Assembly: GCA_013396655.1 (NCBI GenBank)
Contig: WBMV01005979.1
Span: forward strand, 1,233,744-1,297,743
Direction of reading: 5' to 3'
DNA length: 64,000 nucleotides
From: Campylorhamphus procurvoides
Taxonomy: Eukaryota > Chordata > Aves > Passeriformes > Dendrocolaptidae
In this document: positions 51,401-64,000 of the stretch, one piece after another
Layout of the letters: each line of letters begins with the position of its first letter
Position numbering within the stretch: the first letter of the stretch is position 1
Notes under the pieces: generated by a model
Database searches by the model: none
Told to the model about the DNA's origin: nothing
Seen by the model: the letters and a program-made list of their open reading frames with translations, nothing else
Position numbers and translations under genes: made by a program

Positions 51401-51617
51401 TGATATTCATGTATGCATCCAGCAGTTTCATTTTGGCAGGGTAGGCAATAAAGAGAGATGGAATATAGGACATGTATTTTACATAAAACATTCATGTGGA
51501 TTTGTTGTATCAAATCAGGATTTTAAAGCCTATTACATAAAAGGAAGAAGAAAAAAATCCCCAGTTCGGCCAGATTCTATACAATCAGCATGACTGATCT
51601 TATTTAAATGAAGATCT

Positions 51618-51630
51618 AATAATAATAATA
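51618..51630. repeat. Short (TAA)n microsatellite
   Basis: Four tandem TAA units. Confidence 0.8.
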
Positions 51631-54600
51631 CAGGTAGTAGCACTCAATTGCATTGCCGTGTCCTTTCTTTTAATTCTATTTATAATATATTTTATTTAAT
51701 AAATATTAAAACAGTGATCACAGACACTCCAATCAACCTATCTGGTTGAAGATTAGAACATCAGAATATCTCCCTCAGTCTACAGCGTGAGTGCTGCCCT
51801 CCCTGCATCTGATTCAAAAGGACAAGTTTAGGTCAAATACTTGATTTTGTTGCCTGGATTTCATCAGTCTGTGCTGCAACTTTTACATTACGCATGTTTT
51901 AGTATCTAATTGATTTATATAATTTTTAAGTAAATCATGCCTCAAGTGACTTGTAAAGCTATTTGGGCAACTGAAAATTATTGTAAGTGCATTATAAGAA
52001 AGTGAATTTAATGTTCCCCACTTAATAATCCCCAAATGGTTTTTAAAGAATATTGTAGGGCTTGTATCATGAAATACAGTATCTGAAAGAGAGAGCAAGT
52101 ACAAAGGATAGGCTGCTATTTATGGCATTCATTATAAGATAAGTAACTTCCTCCTTTATTTTCCACTGTGCTTTTCTTCCCTGTTCAAAGCTTTCAGATT
52201 ACAGCAAACTAAGAACAAAAGGAAGTTGAGGGCTCTGTTTTGCACTATGAAATACAACCATCATACCCACTACTTTATTAATGACTTGCAAAACATAGCT
52301 GTTTGCTTAAGGTGTATTATCATACCTGAAACCTGGTATCTAGCTTTTCAAGCACTTATTTACATCAAATTATGGCTCAGTTACATTTCCAATAGTTTTG
52401 TCTGTGCTGATGGCATTATAGTTTACCTTACAAACACGCTCACTTAAGAAACAACTGATTATTTTTATCACAACAACATGGGAGAGGTTTGAACTCTTAT
52501 GCACTTGTATTAGAAATTTTTTTAAAAAATAGATTCAGTAATAGTGGTGATAACAAAAATCAGAGATAAAACCAAAGCACTGACTTGGCTTCAGAGATTT
52601 AACTCCAGTTTTCCAAGGCCAAAGCATTTCTAAACTAAGCTAAATCAAGTCCAGAAGAACTCTTGTCTGTTAGCCTCCAAGCATGCCAGTTCACATAAGG
52701 AGGGCTAATACTGGATGGCAAAAGACTTTAAAAAGTGTCCAAAAATTAGAGAGTAATAATGGTGCTTTTTGCCCACACTTACCTGAAGAGGCTGTGCCCT
52801 GCTCAGTACCCACAAAAGCAAAGTGGCTGCAGGTAATGTAGCTTTTCACCTAAAACATAGAACTATAGATGCTATCAAATTTCTAATTGCTTAGTTTCTC
52901 CTTGTACTGTAAGCTGCCTTGTCATTGCAAACTCCTCCTGATATTTCAGCTACAGGAGAAAATAACCCTGACCTTGGCCTCTTTTCTTACACACCTGTGG
53001 ATAGACAGTACTACACAACAGTTTTCTCTTTGACAAGAGTATCTACCTTTCTGCATATAAGGAGCTACTCTGTGTTATACTACTCAACTCACCCTCCTTG
53101 CAGCTATTCCAGACACTGGTTGACTCAAGACTCACTGATGAGTAGCACTCATGTAACACTGTATAGCAATGGCCCTTCATTAGACATCAATGACAGAAGG
53201 CAGACTAAATCTGAGCTACAGATTCTATACTAAGATCAAAAGACCCGATTTCTGTATCTACACCAGTCTCTGAGGAAGATTCCAATCCTCTCACTCTTTC
53301 ACAGAACTGGATTTATTAGTACGTCTACATGTGATGTACAATATTTTGTCCTGATTCCCATCTACAATACTAAAAAGCAAATGAATATTCTAATTTAAAA
53401 ATATGTATATTATTTTTTAACAAATTCCAAATTAATTCCTTAGTTACTTTGAGACCATCCACTCAGAAATTCACAGCCATAGAACTGATGGCTGCAAGGC
53501 AGCCTCAGAAATAAAATTTTGCACTAACATGGAATCATGACTCACAATATGCTCCCTCTATCTGCATTCATTTTAGAAAACTGATGAATTGATGACAAGT
53601 GTCAGTTTGTGCTTCACAAAAGAAAGATCAGATGGGAATCCAGATTGTAGTTTTACCAGAGGTCAAATAAGAAAATACTTTCAGAGTTCCAGAGAACCCA
53701 AGGAGTCATGTCCAAGAGTTATTTTAGTAGCACTCACTTTTAATACTATCTTTGCTAGAATATGTAGATGGAAAACATTTCATTGCTGACTACAAATCAC
53801 AGAATTAGGACTTATTGTAATTCACTTTTTGGCAGAGAAACAAACGTTTTAATGTATGGGTGGTTAAACTGTTCTGAAAACACGCATTTTCTGGTCCTTT
53901 ACATCTATGCAATTATTACACCTTTCCACAGGAATCCTATAGCTGTGTATAACAGGAGGTTTATGATGGCTCAATTACAAAAAAGAAGCTGACAACTCAA
54001 TTACACTTAAAAAAAATAAAGTTCTAACAGTCAATATGGAGGCCATACTCCAAATTTCAAGCTTTCATTCCCACTGCCTATCAGTGCCAAGAATGAAATC
54101 ACTCTGTAGCAGCGTCCCTGCCCTTTGTGCGGCAGAAGCTGTTTCTTGGCAACCAATGCAGACAACTGAGTTGCCACGGAAACAGGAAAGACTAATTTAT
54201 GAAAACTCTGAAACAAAGCAGCTATAAAGGCAATCCTAAATAGGGTGGGTATGTTCTGTATTACATCCTACAGCGTTTCCCCTGTTAAAAGAACCAGAAA
54301 TTAAAACACTAAGTTACTAGTTGTAATTTTCATTATTTCTGTAAAAATGGATTTACAGAGAGCTAATGTTTTGTTGCATCGGCAGCCAGTAGCCCATTTC
54401 TCCCTTTGGTTCAAGTTGGCAAATACACCTGAAGATTTATACTTCAGTTGAAGAGGAACACTTCCCATTTCAGCCAGTGTTTTCTCTTTCAGGGAAGAGA
54501 AAGGCTGAGTAAAAACAGCACAGAACAGTTGTGTGGTGTGCCCAGAATATCTGCAAACTAGATAAAACAAGTGTTAACACAGTGGAAAGGCAGAACAATG

Positions 54601-56502
54601 GTGTACATCATGGATCATTTGAGCTAAGAAATGTATATTTGAGTTTCCTATTAATTTATAAACATTTATTAGAAGAAAGAATTTTATCTTCCTCAGTAAT
54701 TAGAGAGATGCCAGAGATGGCCACGTCCTGAATGCGTTTGAACCACAGTTAGATTTTGTGTATGTGCATATGCAGAGGGAACACTCAAGTTATATATTTT
54801 TACCAGTGAACAAGGTGGGGAAAACCTCACCACATGTATTTCCCAAAAAAGGAAACCAGTATGAAAATAAGTCCTCTCTTCAGAGAGGAAACTAGCTCAT
54901 TCAGCTGCCTAGCCAGGCAACTTAACTCCTCAGAATTATATATTCGAGAGAAAGAGAGATGCAGAGAGTCTGGATACACTTGCTCAGAGACAGAGACTCA
55001 CAGATGGCAGGTTCCTGCCAACAAGCACAGGATGGATTCTCCTCCTGCCATGTTAACCTCAGCACTCACCAGTTCACCATGACATCTCCATAGAGTTCAG
55101 ATTAGGTAGTAAATATTTATTTATTAACTGTCTGACTACTGCCAAACATAGCAGCAGTGATAGGAGTCCCGGCTGCCTCATGTCCTCAAGGGGAAAACTC
55201 GCTTGCAGCATTGAGGGCATCAACCCGAGTCTATTTTACTCAGCCATAAAATTCCTTAAAGTCATTGGAACTGCTTCAAAATCTCTATTGCCCTTTTAAA
55301 GTCTGACTTAGGCAGACCCAAAGCTTCAAAAGGTATTAGGTGAGGACTGAAATAAACGGTCCATATACTGTTTCCATGGGAAACTAGACCAGAGCATTGT
55401 CAGTTTAAAAGAAAATCCATCCTCTTGACACTTTCTGCAAATCAAAAGTCAGTCGCACAACTGTGCTCATGCTCAGCTATTCAATGAACTGTGAAAGCCA
55501 GAGTTATCACTGGTGATTATCAGCAAGATTGTCAGGTGTGTAAAACCCAGTGGAGCTAAAAGAAAGCAGCTGCTCTGGAGAAATGCTGCATATCAATTGG
55601 CTATCATAAATTATAAACTGAAAACACCCATGCATCCCAACTAACAATGCCATGAGTTCTCTTAGTTTATCACCTTATCTGTTATGTATGCAAAGAAATT
55701 CTGCACAGATTCCATTAATTTTAATGGAATAGTGAAATAATTTCTGAGCTTTAGGTAGCTGGGAGAAGTTCCTCTAGTGTATGATATTACACACCAACAG
55801 TATATTTCCCACCACCAGCAGACTCACCCTAAAAACCTGAAAAACACCACTTCTCTAGAGTTAGAAGTAGACATCAAAAATTTAATTTTTATAGCTTGGA
55901 GGGTTGGTGTACCAAATACTGCCTGTGAAGTTCTCTTTACTATGACACTCTAACAGAGCTACAGTAACTTTTGAGTTATCCTTACAGAAATCAAGGAATA
56001 TTACAAAAAGCACAAAGAATTTGACTTCTTTTGAGCAGACACTGAACAGACCAAATTCACTTGACCTAAGTATAAGATAGCTGGATAACTTTCTCACATA
56101 TCTCAGAAGTGGCTTTATACTTCAACTGCTTGTCTATTCTAAAAGAGCTAGAGGCACGGCCACCTCAGCAAGGAGTCAAAGCAGTTGGGTAGCACACATT
56201 CTTTGCTCTTTATAGCCTGTGTCCTGAAGTGTAAAAGTTTTTATTAGCATGTGGCCTGTTAACTTGTTCCCCTGAAATACATCATTGCACATTCTCTGCT
56301 CTTTGAAGAAGCAGGTAAAAATATATTATTAGGCAGTCCTCCTTCTCTTCTGAAGTCTAGTAGTAAGTCATCTTGAAATTCCCATCATCTCATGAAGCCA
56401 GTCAATAACACTCCACCTGGATATGTGACAGCATTATATTTCGAAGACACTTTTCAAACAGCGGGTGAAAAATCCACTCTTTAGCACCTATATGAATTCA
56501 GT

Positions 56503-56538
56503 TTACCCACAGAAAAGATTTTACCCACAGAAAAAATT
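56503..56538. repeat. Tandem 18-bp duplication
   Basis: TTACCCACAGAAAAGATT at 56503-56520 is followed directly by TTACCCACAGAAAAAATT at 56521-56538, with a single mismatch. This is a small and probably recent slippage duplication. Confidence 0.9.
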
Positions 56539-56672
56539 TTTCATCAACTTATTAACTTATTGGAAGGCAGCTGCTGTAATAAATGCAGTTTACTGCTTAT
56601 TTTAACAGTTTCTTCAATCCTCACCATAATATATCCATCAGATTAAGAATCCTTTCTTATTCTGAAAAATTT

Positions 56673-57314
56673 TGGCCAACAGCCAGCTGAACATGAGCCA
56701 GCAGTGTGCCCAGGTGGGCAAGAAGGCCAATGGCATCCTGATTTGTATCAGAAATATTGTGGCCAGCAGGGGCAGAGCACACCCTCCTGTACTTGGCACT
56801 GATGAGGCCACATCTGGAGTCCTGTGTTCAGTTTTGGGGCACTCTCTACAAGAAACACATCAAGGTGCTGGAGCCTGTCCAGAGTAGGACAATGAAGCTC
56901 CTAAAGGGTCTGGAGCACAAGTCTTGTGAGGAACAACTGAGGGAGGTGGGATTGTTTAGTCTGGAGAAAGGAAGGCTCAGGGGTGACCTTATCGCTGTCT
57001 ACAGCTACCTGAAAGGAGGGTGTAGCCAGGTGGGGGTTGGCCTCTTCTCCAAGGAAATAAGTGACGGGACAAGAGGAAACAGCTTCAAGTTGTGCCAGAG
57101 GACATTTCAATTGGATATTACAAAAAATTTCTTCACAGAAAGTGTTGTCAAGCATTGGAAAAGGCTGCCAGGGAACTGGTGGAATCATCATCCCTTGAAG
57201 TATTTAAGACAGCTGGGGACATGGTTTAGTGGTAGACTTGGCAGTGATGGGTTAATTATTGAAATCAGACATCTTAAAAGGCTTTTCCAACCTAAGTGAT
57301 TCTATGATTCTACA
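56673..57314 (+). mobile_element. CR1 LINE, 5'-truncated, plus strand, well preserved
   Basis: A 642-bp CR1 3' segment. It starts in the RT C-terminal zone (MSQQCA block near 56693-56711) and ends in the diagnostic octamer tail (tgattctatgattctac) at about 57298-57314. It keeps the longest intact retroelement frame of the window. Its relatively low number of lesions suggests it is among the youngest CR1 copies here. Confidence 0.95.
56757..57299 (+). pseudogene. CR1 ORF2 C-terminal domain, open 180-codon remnant
   Basis: The reading frame includes [50 protein letters not shown] and [15 protein letters not shown], all typical of the C-terminal end of CR1 ORF2. Upstream, [20 protein letters not shown] lies in another frame (56672-56887), so one frameshift falls near 56770-56800. 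The catalytic RT boxes and the endonuclease are missing because the element is 5'-truncated. The Met at 56757 is not a real start. Confidence 0.9.
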
Positions 57315-60300
57315 AGTAATAACAAATATTTGCCCAGTATCTCTGAAAGTAAGGACTATCAGATTTTCATATAAGAGCAACACAATTCTGTATCTCTAGA
57401 GATCAGTAGCAATGGTAAAATAGTGAGTCTGATGGTGACAATTTTTTCCACAGCCTGAAAAGATTTTAGGCAAGTGGCAGATTGTTTGCTTTTGTGAGTG
57501 ATGGAGCAAGATTAAGGAAGAACCAACCCAAATTTTCTAATTACTTTTTCCTCTCCAAAGACAGCTGTATGTGCTATGCCATATATGAAACTATTTCCTT
57601 AAAAAGCCATCTGCCATAGTTAAAGGGCTAGTCCAGATGGGCTTTGCTCAGTACTAGTTCCCAGTCAAACCAAACTTCACAGAGCTGAGGGAAATGTGAG
57701 CCATTTTATCAAGCAGGGAGAAGATGCAAGGTGAAAGTCCATGTGAAACAAATAACTGGGATAGCACAGTTTTTTTTCCACAGACAAGACCAACTGGAAG
57801 AAACAAATAAAAAAAATCAGTAGAAAATTCTACCTCCTTATTTGTTCTCAAGAGAAGTGACGCGTCTGATGGATTGTGGGTGTGTGTATGTGAACATAAA
57901 CACAAAAAAGAGCTCCAAGCTGCTTTTCCCAGATGGGCAAATTACTGAGTAGCAGAGATTGACGCAGGCATCTCAAAAAAATGAAATGTGAATTATGCAG
58001 GGTCATTAAAAAAAAAATCTCTTTCAGTGTAGATCAGTTGTATCCTTTTGTACAGAAATAACTTTACAGTTATTGAGAGAAGGAAAGAACACCCCCCAAA
58101 CTAACCTTCCCTTTGCTTCTCCTCCCTGTTCTAAATATCATCTTTCCTATAGGAAGGGAGAAAATTAGCAAGAGTACAGTTTCCTCAGCTTTTTTGCACA
58201 GTTGGCAAGTAGCTGATGGTCTCGCTTTTCCTCTATATGACAATTTAAAAGCAAGTGAACAAGATAAGATGTCTGAAGAAAGTTTTCACAAAATTTTATG
58301 AATGAGAATAGTACCAAAAAACTCCAGCTAATTAGTTGATTTTTCTATTGCAGGATGTGTCACAATACCTCAAAGTTGTCAGCATTAGCCTATTGACTCA
58401 GAACGGTATTATTCACAGCACTTACATCTTTTCTAAGAAAGGAAAGCTGAGAACATGAACCTACAGAATACTTCCAAGTCATACAGAACATAGGCGCCTA
58501 AAGGGAAGAAAAATTCAAATTATGGCTCCACTAACAAGACAAAACAAAGCTAGGCTACTAAGTCTTTTATCAGCTAAATTTTTATTTGAAAAGCCCTTAC
58601 TTAGCTTCTGATACAACTTCGCCAAGTAAACTCATGATATGTAATAAATACTTGGCTATATCACAGCTTATGTTAATGGCAGAAGACTCCCTAAATTACT
58701 TGTTATGTTTTTGGAAATGAAGAAGCAACTACCCTTCTGGGGTATAGAGTCCTTCCTCCCTTCCTTTTTTGGAATGTACTACTTGGGATTTGCCAGGAGA
58801 CAGCTGCTCCTCCCTCTGCACTGTCTATCAATATCCCTTCTACTCCCAGATGTCCATAAGAGTTTCACAGAATTGTAAATTTTCCTAACCTACATTTCAT
58901 AGAAATTCCTGTGTAAAAGGCGACTCATCTTTTCATGTCTCTTCAGTAGCCTGTACTGCTTTCTACAACCTCATTTCTCCTTGCTGTTCCTCTGTGCTGT
59001 ATTTAGCCTCATTGCTGCACTAGCATTTAGCCTACTAGATACTCAACTTCTGTCCATTATCTCCCTCCACAGAGGGTAACTATCCAGTCTCATGCTCAAC
59101 TTCATGTCCACTGTTTAGTAATCAGCATCTCTTTCTCTACATCTCCATTTCTAAGTGATTGAGATCAAGTACTAATTTTAAAAGGAATTATGTACACCTT
59201 GATAAAAGTAAAGTGTCTCAGTCTTATTTTTCATAAGCCTCCCATTTATGTTATCCATCATTTTCTGCCTAACATTGATTAGGACTGCAAAGATGGAGAA
59301 GAGGCATCTTTGTTCTTTCTAATGCAGCACACACCCACCGCACCTCAGAAAACTGCTCCAGCTCTACTTGACAAGCTGAAAATTACTTGATACCTTTTCC
59401 TATCTGCTTGGAGTTTTTTTTGGTACCAAGCTTAAAGACTTATTTCCAGGAAGTAATCTAAAATAATACAGAATAAAGCTAAGGAAAGTTGGTACACATC
59501 TTTAATGAGGCTTTGTTCCCAAAGAACAGAAACACTTACTGTACAGACAGACTACCATTGATTTGGGATATAAAACCTTCCCACACACTCTACCTAGGTT
59601 ATTCTGGGGAAGAAAATCTGGAGTTGTAAGGCTGCCTGTCACTTCAGGGTTTCAGAATGATGTTAAGTCATGACAGACTGTTTTTTAAAAAAAAAAGGTG
59701 GGGGGAGAAAAGGGGGTAAGTCAAGGGAGGGACTGGAAGCAGTGGTGAAGAGCTTCAATCAGTTCTGAAATATAACCAGTCATATTTCAGAGTACCCTCT
59801 AATTTCAGTAATCCTCCTTATTAGTCGCCTACAAGAGAACTAGCACTGTTAAAAGCTTTCCTCTTCCTACAGAGGTACATAGTGACATTCAGTTGTTCTT
59901 CTCCCCCTCCTTCTGTAACATTTAAGAGAGCAGTTCCTACTGAATGCTGTGAAAAATGACTGGCATTCAGTTGGACTCAGCACAAGCGAGACCAGAGCTT
60001 GATTTTCTATTCCAGGACAGCCCTCCTCCATCTGCAGATGGAAGGGTTAGTTTTTTACAGGGATGCCACATTTAAAAGCTACTCCTCCTACAGTGTCATT
60101 GAAGACTTGCCAGGAAAAGGAAAGTCTCATCCTTTCATTCTCATCACCTCCTCCCCACACAAACAACCAAAGGATAAAACACAGCAGGTCATGTACCAAG
60201 ACAACTCATTTAAATACTGCCACTTAGATTTAAATCAAGCTGCAATATAGTTTTGTTTCAAAGGATTTTTTAGCAAGGTGACATTCCTACAAATACTAAA

Positions 60301-61019
60301 TCTATAAATGACTCCTATAAATCTTTACCCATTTGCTCTTTTGGTCCCACATTTAAAATTTAGTAAATGTTTTAAAGCTAATTTTAGCTTCACGGCATTA
60401 TTTCTTTCTTAAAATTGCCTGATTAAAAAATTCAACTCAATCACTTTTTGTCAAAAACAAAAGTTCTTGGGTAAATGTATTTATTCTGACAAATACTTTA
60501 ACTGAAAACATTACACATTTCATTAACTACTGAAATATCTATATATGATTGTAAAAGGCTTTATTTAATTTCAGTCTTCTGTTATAGAAATAGAGCCCCA
60601 GAAAGCCTTTACCTAATTGCTTGGCATGTCCATACTACATATATTCAATGTTCATCTTAAGTTGGTTTGTTGTTAAATTCAACATACAAACAAAAAAACC
60701 AACCAACCAACACCTTCAAGTATCAATGTTCCTGATTTCTAGCCAATTAGATTAGTCCTATTCTTCCTATTTCATCCCTTAAGATGCTATGTGTCTCTCA
60801 ATCTTTGCTCACAGTACTGATGGCAATCAATGCTAATATTAGTCCAACTATGTTTACACAAGGTACAGAAATTTTAGTTTGCCTATCCCTGATGAAAAAG
60901 CAAATGTCAACAACTTAATTAAAGGTTCAACCCTTCTTGTGTTAAAAACCTTCATGTGTCATGCTGACTGCACTCTTATCCAGTTTTTCTCTTGTTCTGA
61001 CAGGCCACTTGATTATTCT
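57315..61019. other. Non-coding, no recognised feature
   Basis: AT-rich sequence with short frames only (up to 83 codons). A G-rich purine stretch lies at about 59688-59732 and an A/C tract at 60683-60713. No gene recognised. Confidence 0.55.
60683..60713. repeat. A/C-rich tract with (CCAA)n
   Basis: The tract ends in tandem ACCAACCAACCAAC. An 8-bp inverted repeat, GTTGGTTT at 60661-60668 and AAACCAAC nearby, flanks it. Confidence 0.8.
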
Positions 61020-61160
61020 TTCCTACATTAACTGCTTCATATTTGCCTTATTAAATTTTACACTGATTGCAGTCCATGTTCCTAATTCATCAAGATCATG
61101 CTCTATTTAAATAGATTACTCCAGAGTATTCACAATGCTGCTCAATCTGCCCCAGAACAG
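61020..61160 (-). mobile_element. Old CR1-like LINE RT C-terminal scrap, minus strand
   Basis: Minus strand 61097-61026 reads DLDELGTWT followed by AISVKFNKANMKQL, matching the CR1 block 'DLxxLxxWxxxxxMKFNxxKCKVL' that lies after the FADD box. Upstream on the minus strand (61110-61145) weaker nucleotide similarity to the preceding block continues. The fragment is short and much decayed. Confidence 0.6.
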
Positions 61161-64000
61161 ATGTGTTCTGGTTTAGAAACTGAAACATCCAAATATCAAC
61201 TTTTTTCAAGACCTTCACAAATATACAGAAAACTGAAGGTGCTGAAGCTCAGGAGGTATTTTTACGTAGCAAGAGTAAAAAGTACAAAAGCATTTCAGAT
61301 AGCAATACAGGCTACTAAGATGACAGAGATAATAATAGTGCCTTTTTGTATTCCAGGTGCCCTCACGCTAAATCCAACTGCTGAAGTGTTAACCTTGCTA
61401 GGACCATCATACCCACCCAGGGGCACTGAACCTGTACATGCCCATGGAGCTATAGTACAACGTGGACAGAAAAAACCCAAACTATTCTGCATCAGAATTA
61501 ACAAAGCCATATAAGGACTTTTTGCATGACTGAGTTTCTATATTTTTAACCTTTTTATTCTTAAGCATGAAGACAGAATTGCAGCTTGCAAGAATTTATT
61601 CTCACGTGAACACAGGGTTTCTCATCACTGCCTCCTGTGTCAGGACCATTTCCCACAACACACACGTGCTACACCCCTCCTTCTCAAAGTTATTTCCTCA
61701 CCAAGCAGCATGTAAGTATGCCACTTAAACACTCCATATATTGCATTAGCTTTAACTCAGATTTTGTGTGGGTGTAAACGCAAACAGAGATTTCATACAT
61801 GGAGAAACAGCAGAAGGTTAAAGAAATTTTGATTATGAGTATATGTGATATACAAACAGAACAAAAAAGCTGGACTGTAGAATCAAGATGTTGTGCTCGG
61901 GAGACCATTTCACACACAGAAAAAACTTCATAGAAAGCATCATTTTTCAGAATTTACTAGATTCTAAATGTACAGAAGTTGTGACAAATCAAAAAAGGAG
62001 TTAATACTGAAAGATAGAAGAAGAAAAGGAAAAAAAATCAAAGAATGAAGGAGACACCTAGAAAACTTTCAGAAACAGACAAATGATTCTGAGGTATATA
62101 AGAACTCAAGAAAGGGAACATGAGACAGCAGGATATTTCAAGGACAACTAGAATAAAGAAAGAGTCTAAGGTTTAGCTTTTGGATGCACGCTATATAGTA
62201 GCAGCTGCAGTTTGCAATTCAAATTAATGCAAAACAGACATATAACCTGTCTGCAAAGAAAGGCAGGTGAAGGTATTTTGAACAGCAAACATTCTTCTTT
62301 TTAAAATCTGCTTTACCTCACTTCTAATCAAAGGCACTCCACCCTGGCTAATCCACAAGATGCCCCCAGTGTCCCTTATGCTTGGCAGCTTTGAGAAAAT
62401 CATTGCTTAAATCAACCCAAAAAGATTATTAAAAGTAGTTCAAACTGAGATTTCCCTCTCCATTCACTTGATAACTAAATGTCTCTTACAGTTTTAAGCT
62501 ATTAAAACTCAGAGGAGTTTTATTTAAAAGAAGTTTGTGAGATCCAACATTTAATGGAAAACCAAATCCACTAGAATAACTGATTTGGGAGAGTCAATCA
62601 GCCTTTACTTAACGTGAGTTTTATTTTCAGTAAAATCCTCTGAATTCAAAACCCTGTAAAGGTTTGCTGGTTCCAGTGGGAGCATACTAGTCTTCTGCCT
62701 TGCTTTCTGAGATTAAACTCACTTAGATAATTTCACACCCATTTGCATTCATTTTTGTCAACGTGTAAAGTACCGTACCCTGTCCTCAAGTCCCCAGAGA
62801 TTTCTTTGGTCTTGTCTAGAATTCAGTTCTAGGAAGAAGCTTGATTCCCTTGGCAGCCTTCTCAAGAAAAATCCCCTGCTTGTAAGCAGATGGTCTGACC
62901 ACCTTCAAAAATTGCGGGGATAAAAAGTGAGAGAAAGTATTTCAGAAAATTTAGGAACAAACTGTGTGATATACACCTTGTCACATACCATTAACCACTG
63001 GCATCAGGAAAACAGTCTCAAAAGAGTCTGATTTATTTCTTAAAATATCTAAACTATCTTCAGAGCACTGCTGTCTTCACTCAGGACAAAGGAAGTATTT
63101 TCGCCTACTGGTGATTGTATTAGTTTTTGAATCTGATTGAGCCAGAGCATTCTGCCCCCATGAGCTGGCACACAGTACTGGGGACATAAATTCAGAACAG
63201 ATTAAATCATTACTTCCTACAGGATTCAACAAATTAGTTTCAAGCTTAGAGAGGAGTGAAGGAGGAAAGAGGCAGAATACATGGTACAGCACTGATTTAA
63301 TACTATGTAATACGGTTGTCCCTGAAGATCCTCAGAGATCAAGTCTCAGTCCAACTTCGAAAATCCACAGAAGAAATCCTCAGACTCCCAGAGTGAGGAA
63401 ACTGAATTGCATTTCCAACTACTGTGTATGACAGAGATCATCTAAGAAAGAATTCTTCTACAGGTAGAGACCTGGATTCATCTTAATTAACTTGATGAGC
63501 ACCTGAAAGTATGTCATTGCCCTAGACTTGCTTTCTGCAGAAAACAAATCATGAGAGGCAATTTCAGAACAAATAGGTAGAATATTCAGACATTTGTATT
63601 TCTTGTCACTCACTGCAAACAACAGCAACGTGTATGGCTTATGAAGCTGGAAAGCATTGGACGTAAGATGCTTCAGAGTTTACTGCAGTTTCAGAAAATG
63701 AGTTCATAAAAACTTAATTAGAAAAACAAGGTAAAAAATTGGGTTGTCAGTACGATTTCCTGAACTGTCAGTAATTTTTAAATTATTTTGCCAGTATCAA
63801 TTCTTTTGTAGTGTTTGAAAAATCTTGACTCCTATAAATGAAAGAATTCGTTTTCAGAGAATTCAGCAACAGAATATTTACGAAGTTTGCCATCCCAATG
63901 TTCATCATTCACATAAGAATTTTCTTCTACACAACAGCTTGGCAAAAAGGTGATGAATAGAAAACTAAGTGGAAAGAAATATGTAATCAAGGACATACTT
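61161..64000. other. Non-coding, no recognised feature
   Basis: AT-rich to the window end. The frame at 61098-61514 (138 codons, +) starts antisense to the LINE scrap and has no recognisable domain. No gene or repeat recognised otherwise. Confidence 0.55.

Larger units (their letters stand above)
39492..56672. other. Long AT-rich non-coding stretch without recognised genes
   Basis: About 17 kb with no exon, RNA gene or transposon recognised by eye. Open frames reach 129 codons (42266-42655, +) and 126 codons (46216-46596, -) but have no motif or splice context that I can defend. Simple sequence includes A runs near 40549-40563 and 41970-41990 and a (TAA)n at about 51618-51630. An RFX X-box-like site is at 54170-54183 and a tandem 18-mer at 56503-56538. 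Decayed repeats may be present unseen. Confidence 0.55.

Noticed and set aside
59688..59732. Possible G-quadruplex on the plus strand
   Set aside because: The G runs are uneven, with loops of 6 and 8. Only a weak candidate, and no promoter or gene context.
1..64000. tRNA, rRNA, snoRNA, CRISPR or bacterial mobile systems
   Set aside because: I found no B-box-like tRNA core, no rRNA blocks and no regularly spaced direct repeats. The base composition and repeats are vertebrate.

Overview
The window looks like about 64 kb of AT-rich, non-coding vertebrate nuclear DNA, most likely from a bird. The main evidence is the repeat content. Several copies of the CR1 LINE are present, both old and moderately young, and two keep the CR1-type 3' end made of ATTCTATG-like octamers. 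There are also three LTR-type elements that I recognise from memory as resembling endogenous-retrovirus LTRs common in avian genomes. I see no mammalian L1 or Alu. Crocodilian or turtle DNA is a less likely alternative. No bacterial-style genes, operons, rRNA, tRNA or CRISPR array are visible. I recognise no host protein-coding exon, so the window is probably intergenic or lies inside a very large intron. Nearly all open frames are short and look like chance.

Layout. Positions 1-4551 are unique-looking sequence with simple A-rich tracts and one perfect small hairpin. Positions 4552-6170 hold a minus-strand LTR, interrupted at 5239 by the only N in the window. The 490 bp on each side of the N are identical, which looks like an unmerged contig overlap. 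A CR1 3' end lies at 7608-8106 (+). The interval 8107-19587 is featureless apart from simple repeats: a GT tract, a (TA)n and an A/C tract. Positions 19588-21500 hold a repeat cluster: a CR1 scrap (-), a probable LTR (-) and a CR1 piece truncated at both ends (+). A CR1 scrap lies at 23850-23930 (-). The best RT-bearing CR1 of the minus strand is at 25590-26660. It keeps recognisable RT boxes ([12 protein letters not shown]).

Positions 34955-39491 form the densest repeat cluster. It contains an old CR1/L3-like RT remnant (-), a CR1 3' end (+), a second old CR1/L3-like ORF2 remnant running from endonuclease to RT (+), and a solo LTR (+) with TATA box, polyadenylation signal and near-matching 5-bp flanks. 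Another CR1 with an open 180-codon C-terminal RT frame is at 56673-57314 (+), and an old RT C-terminal scrap lies at 61020-61160 (-).

No genes here can be said to work together. The retroelement proteins are all broken remnants. I did not find a new biological system. The most consequential observation is the probable false duplication at the N.
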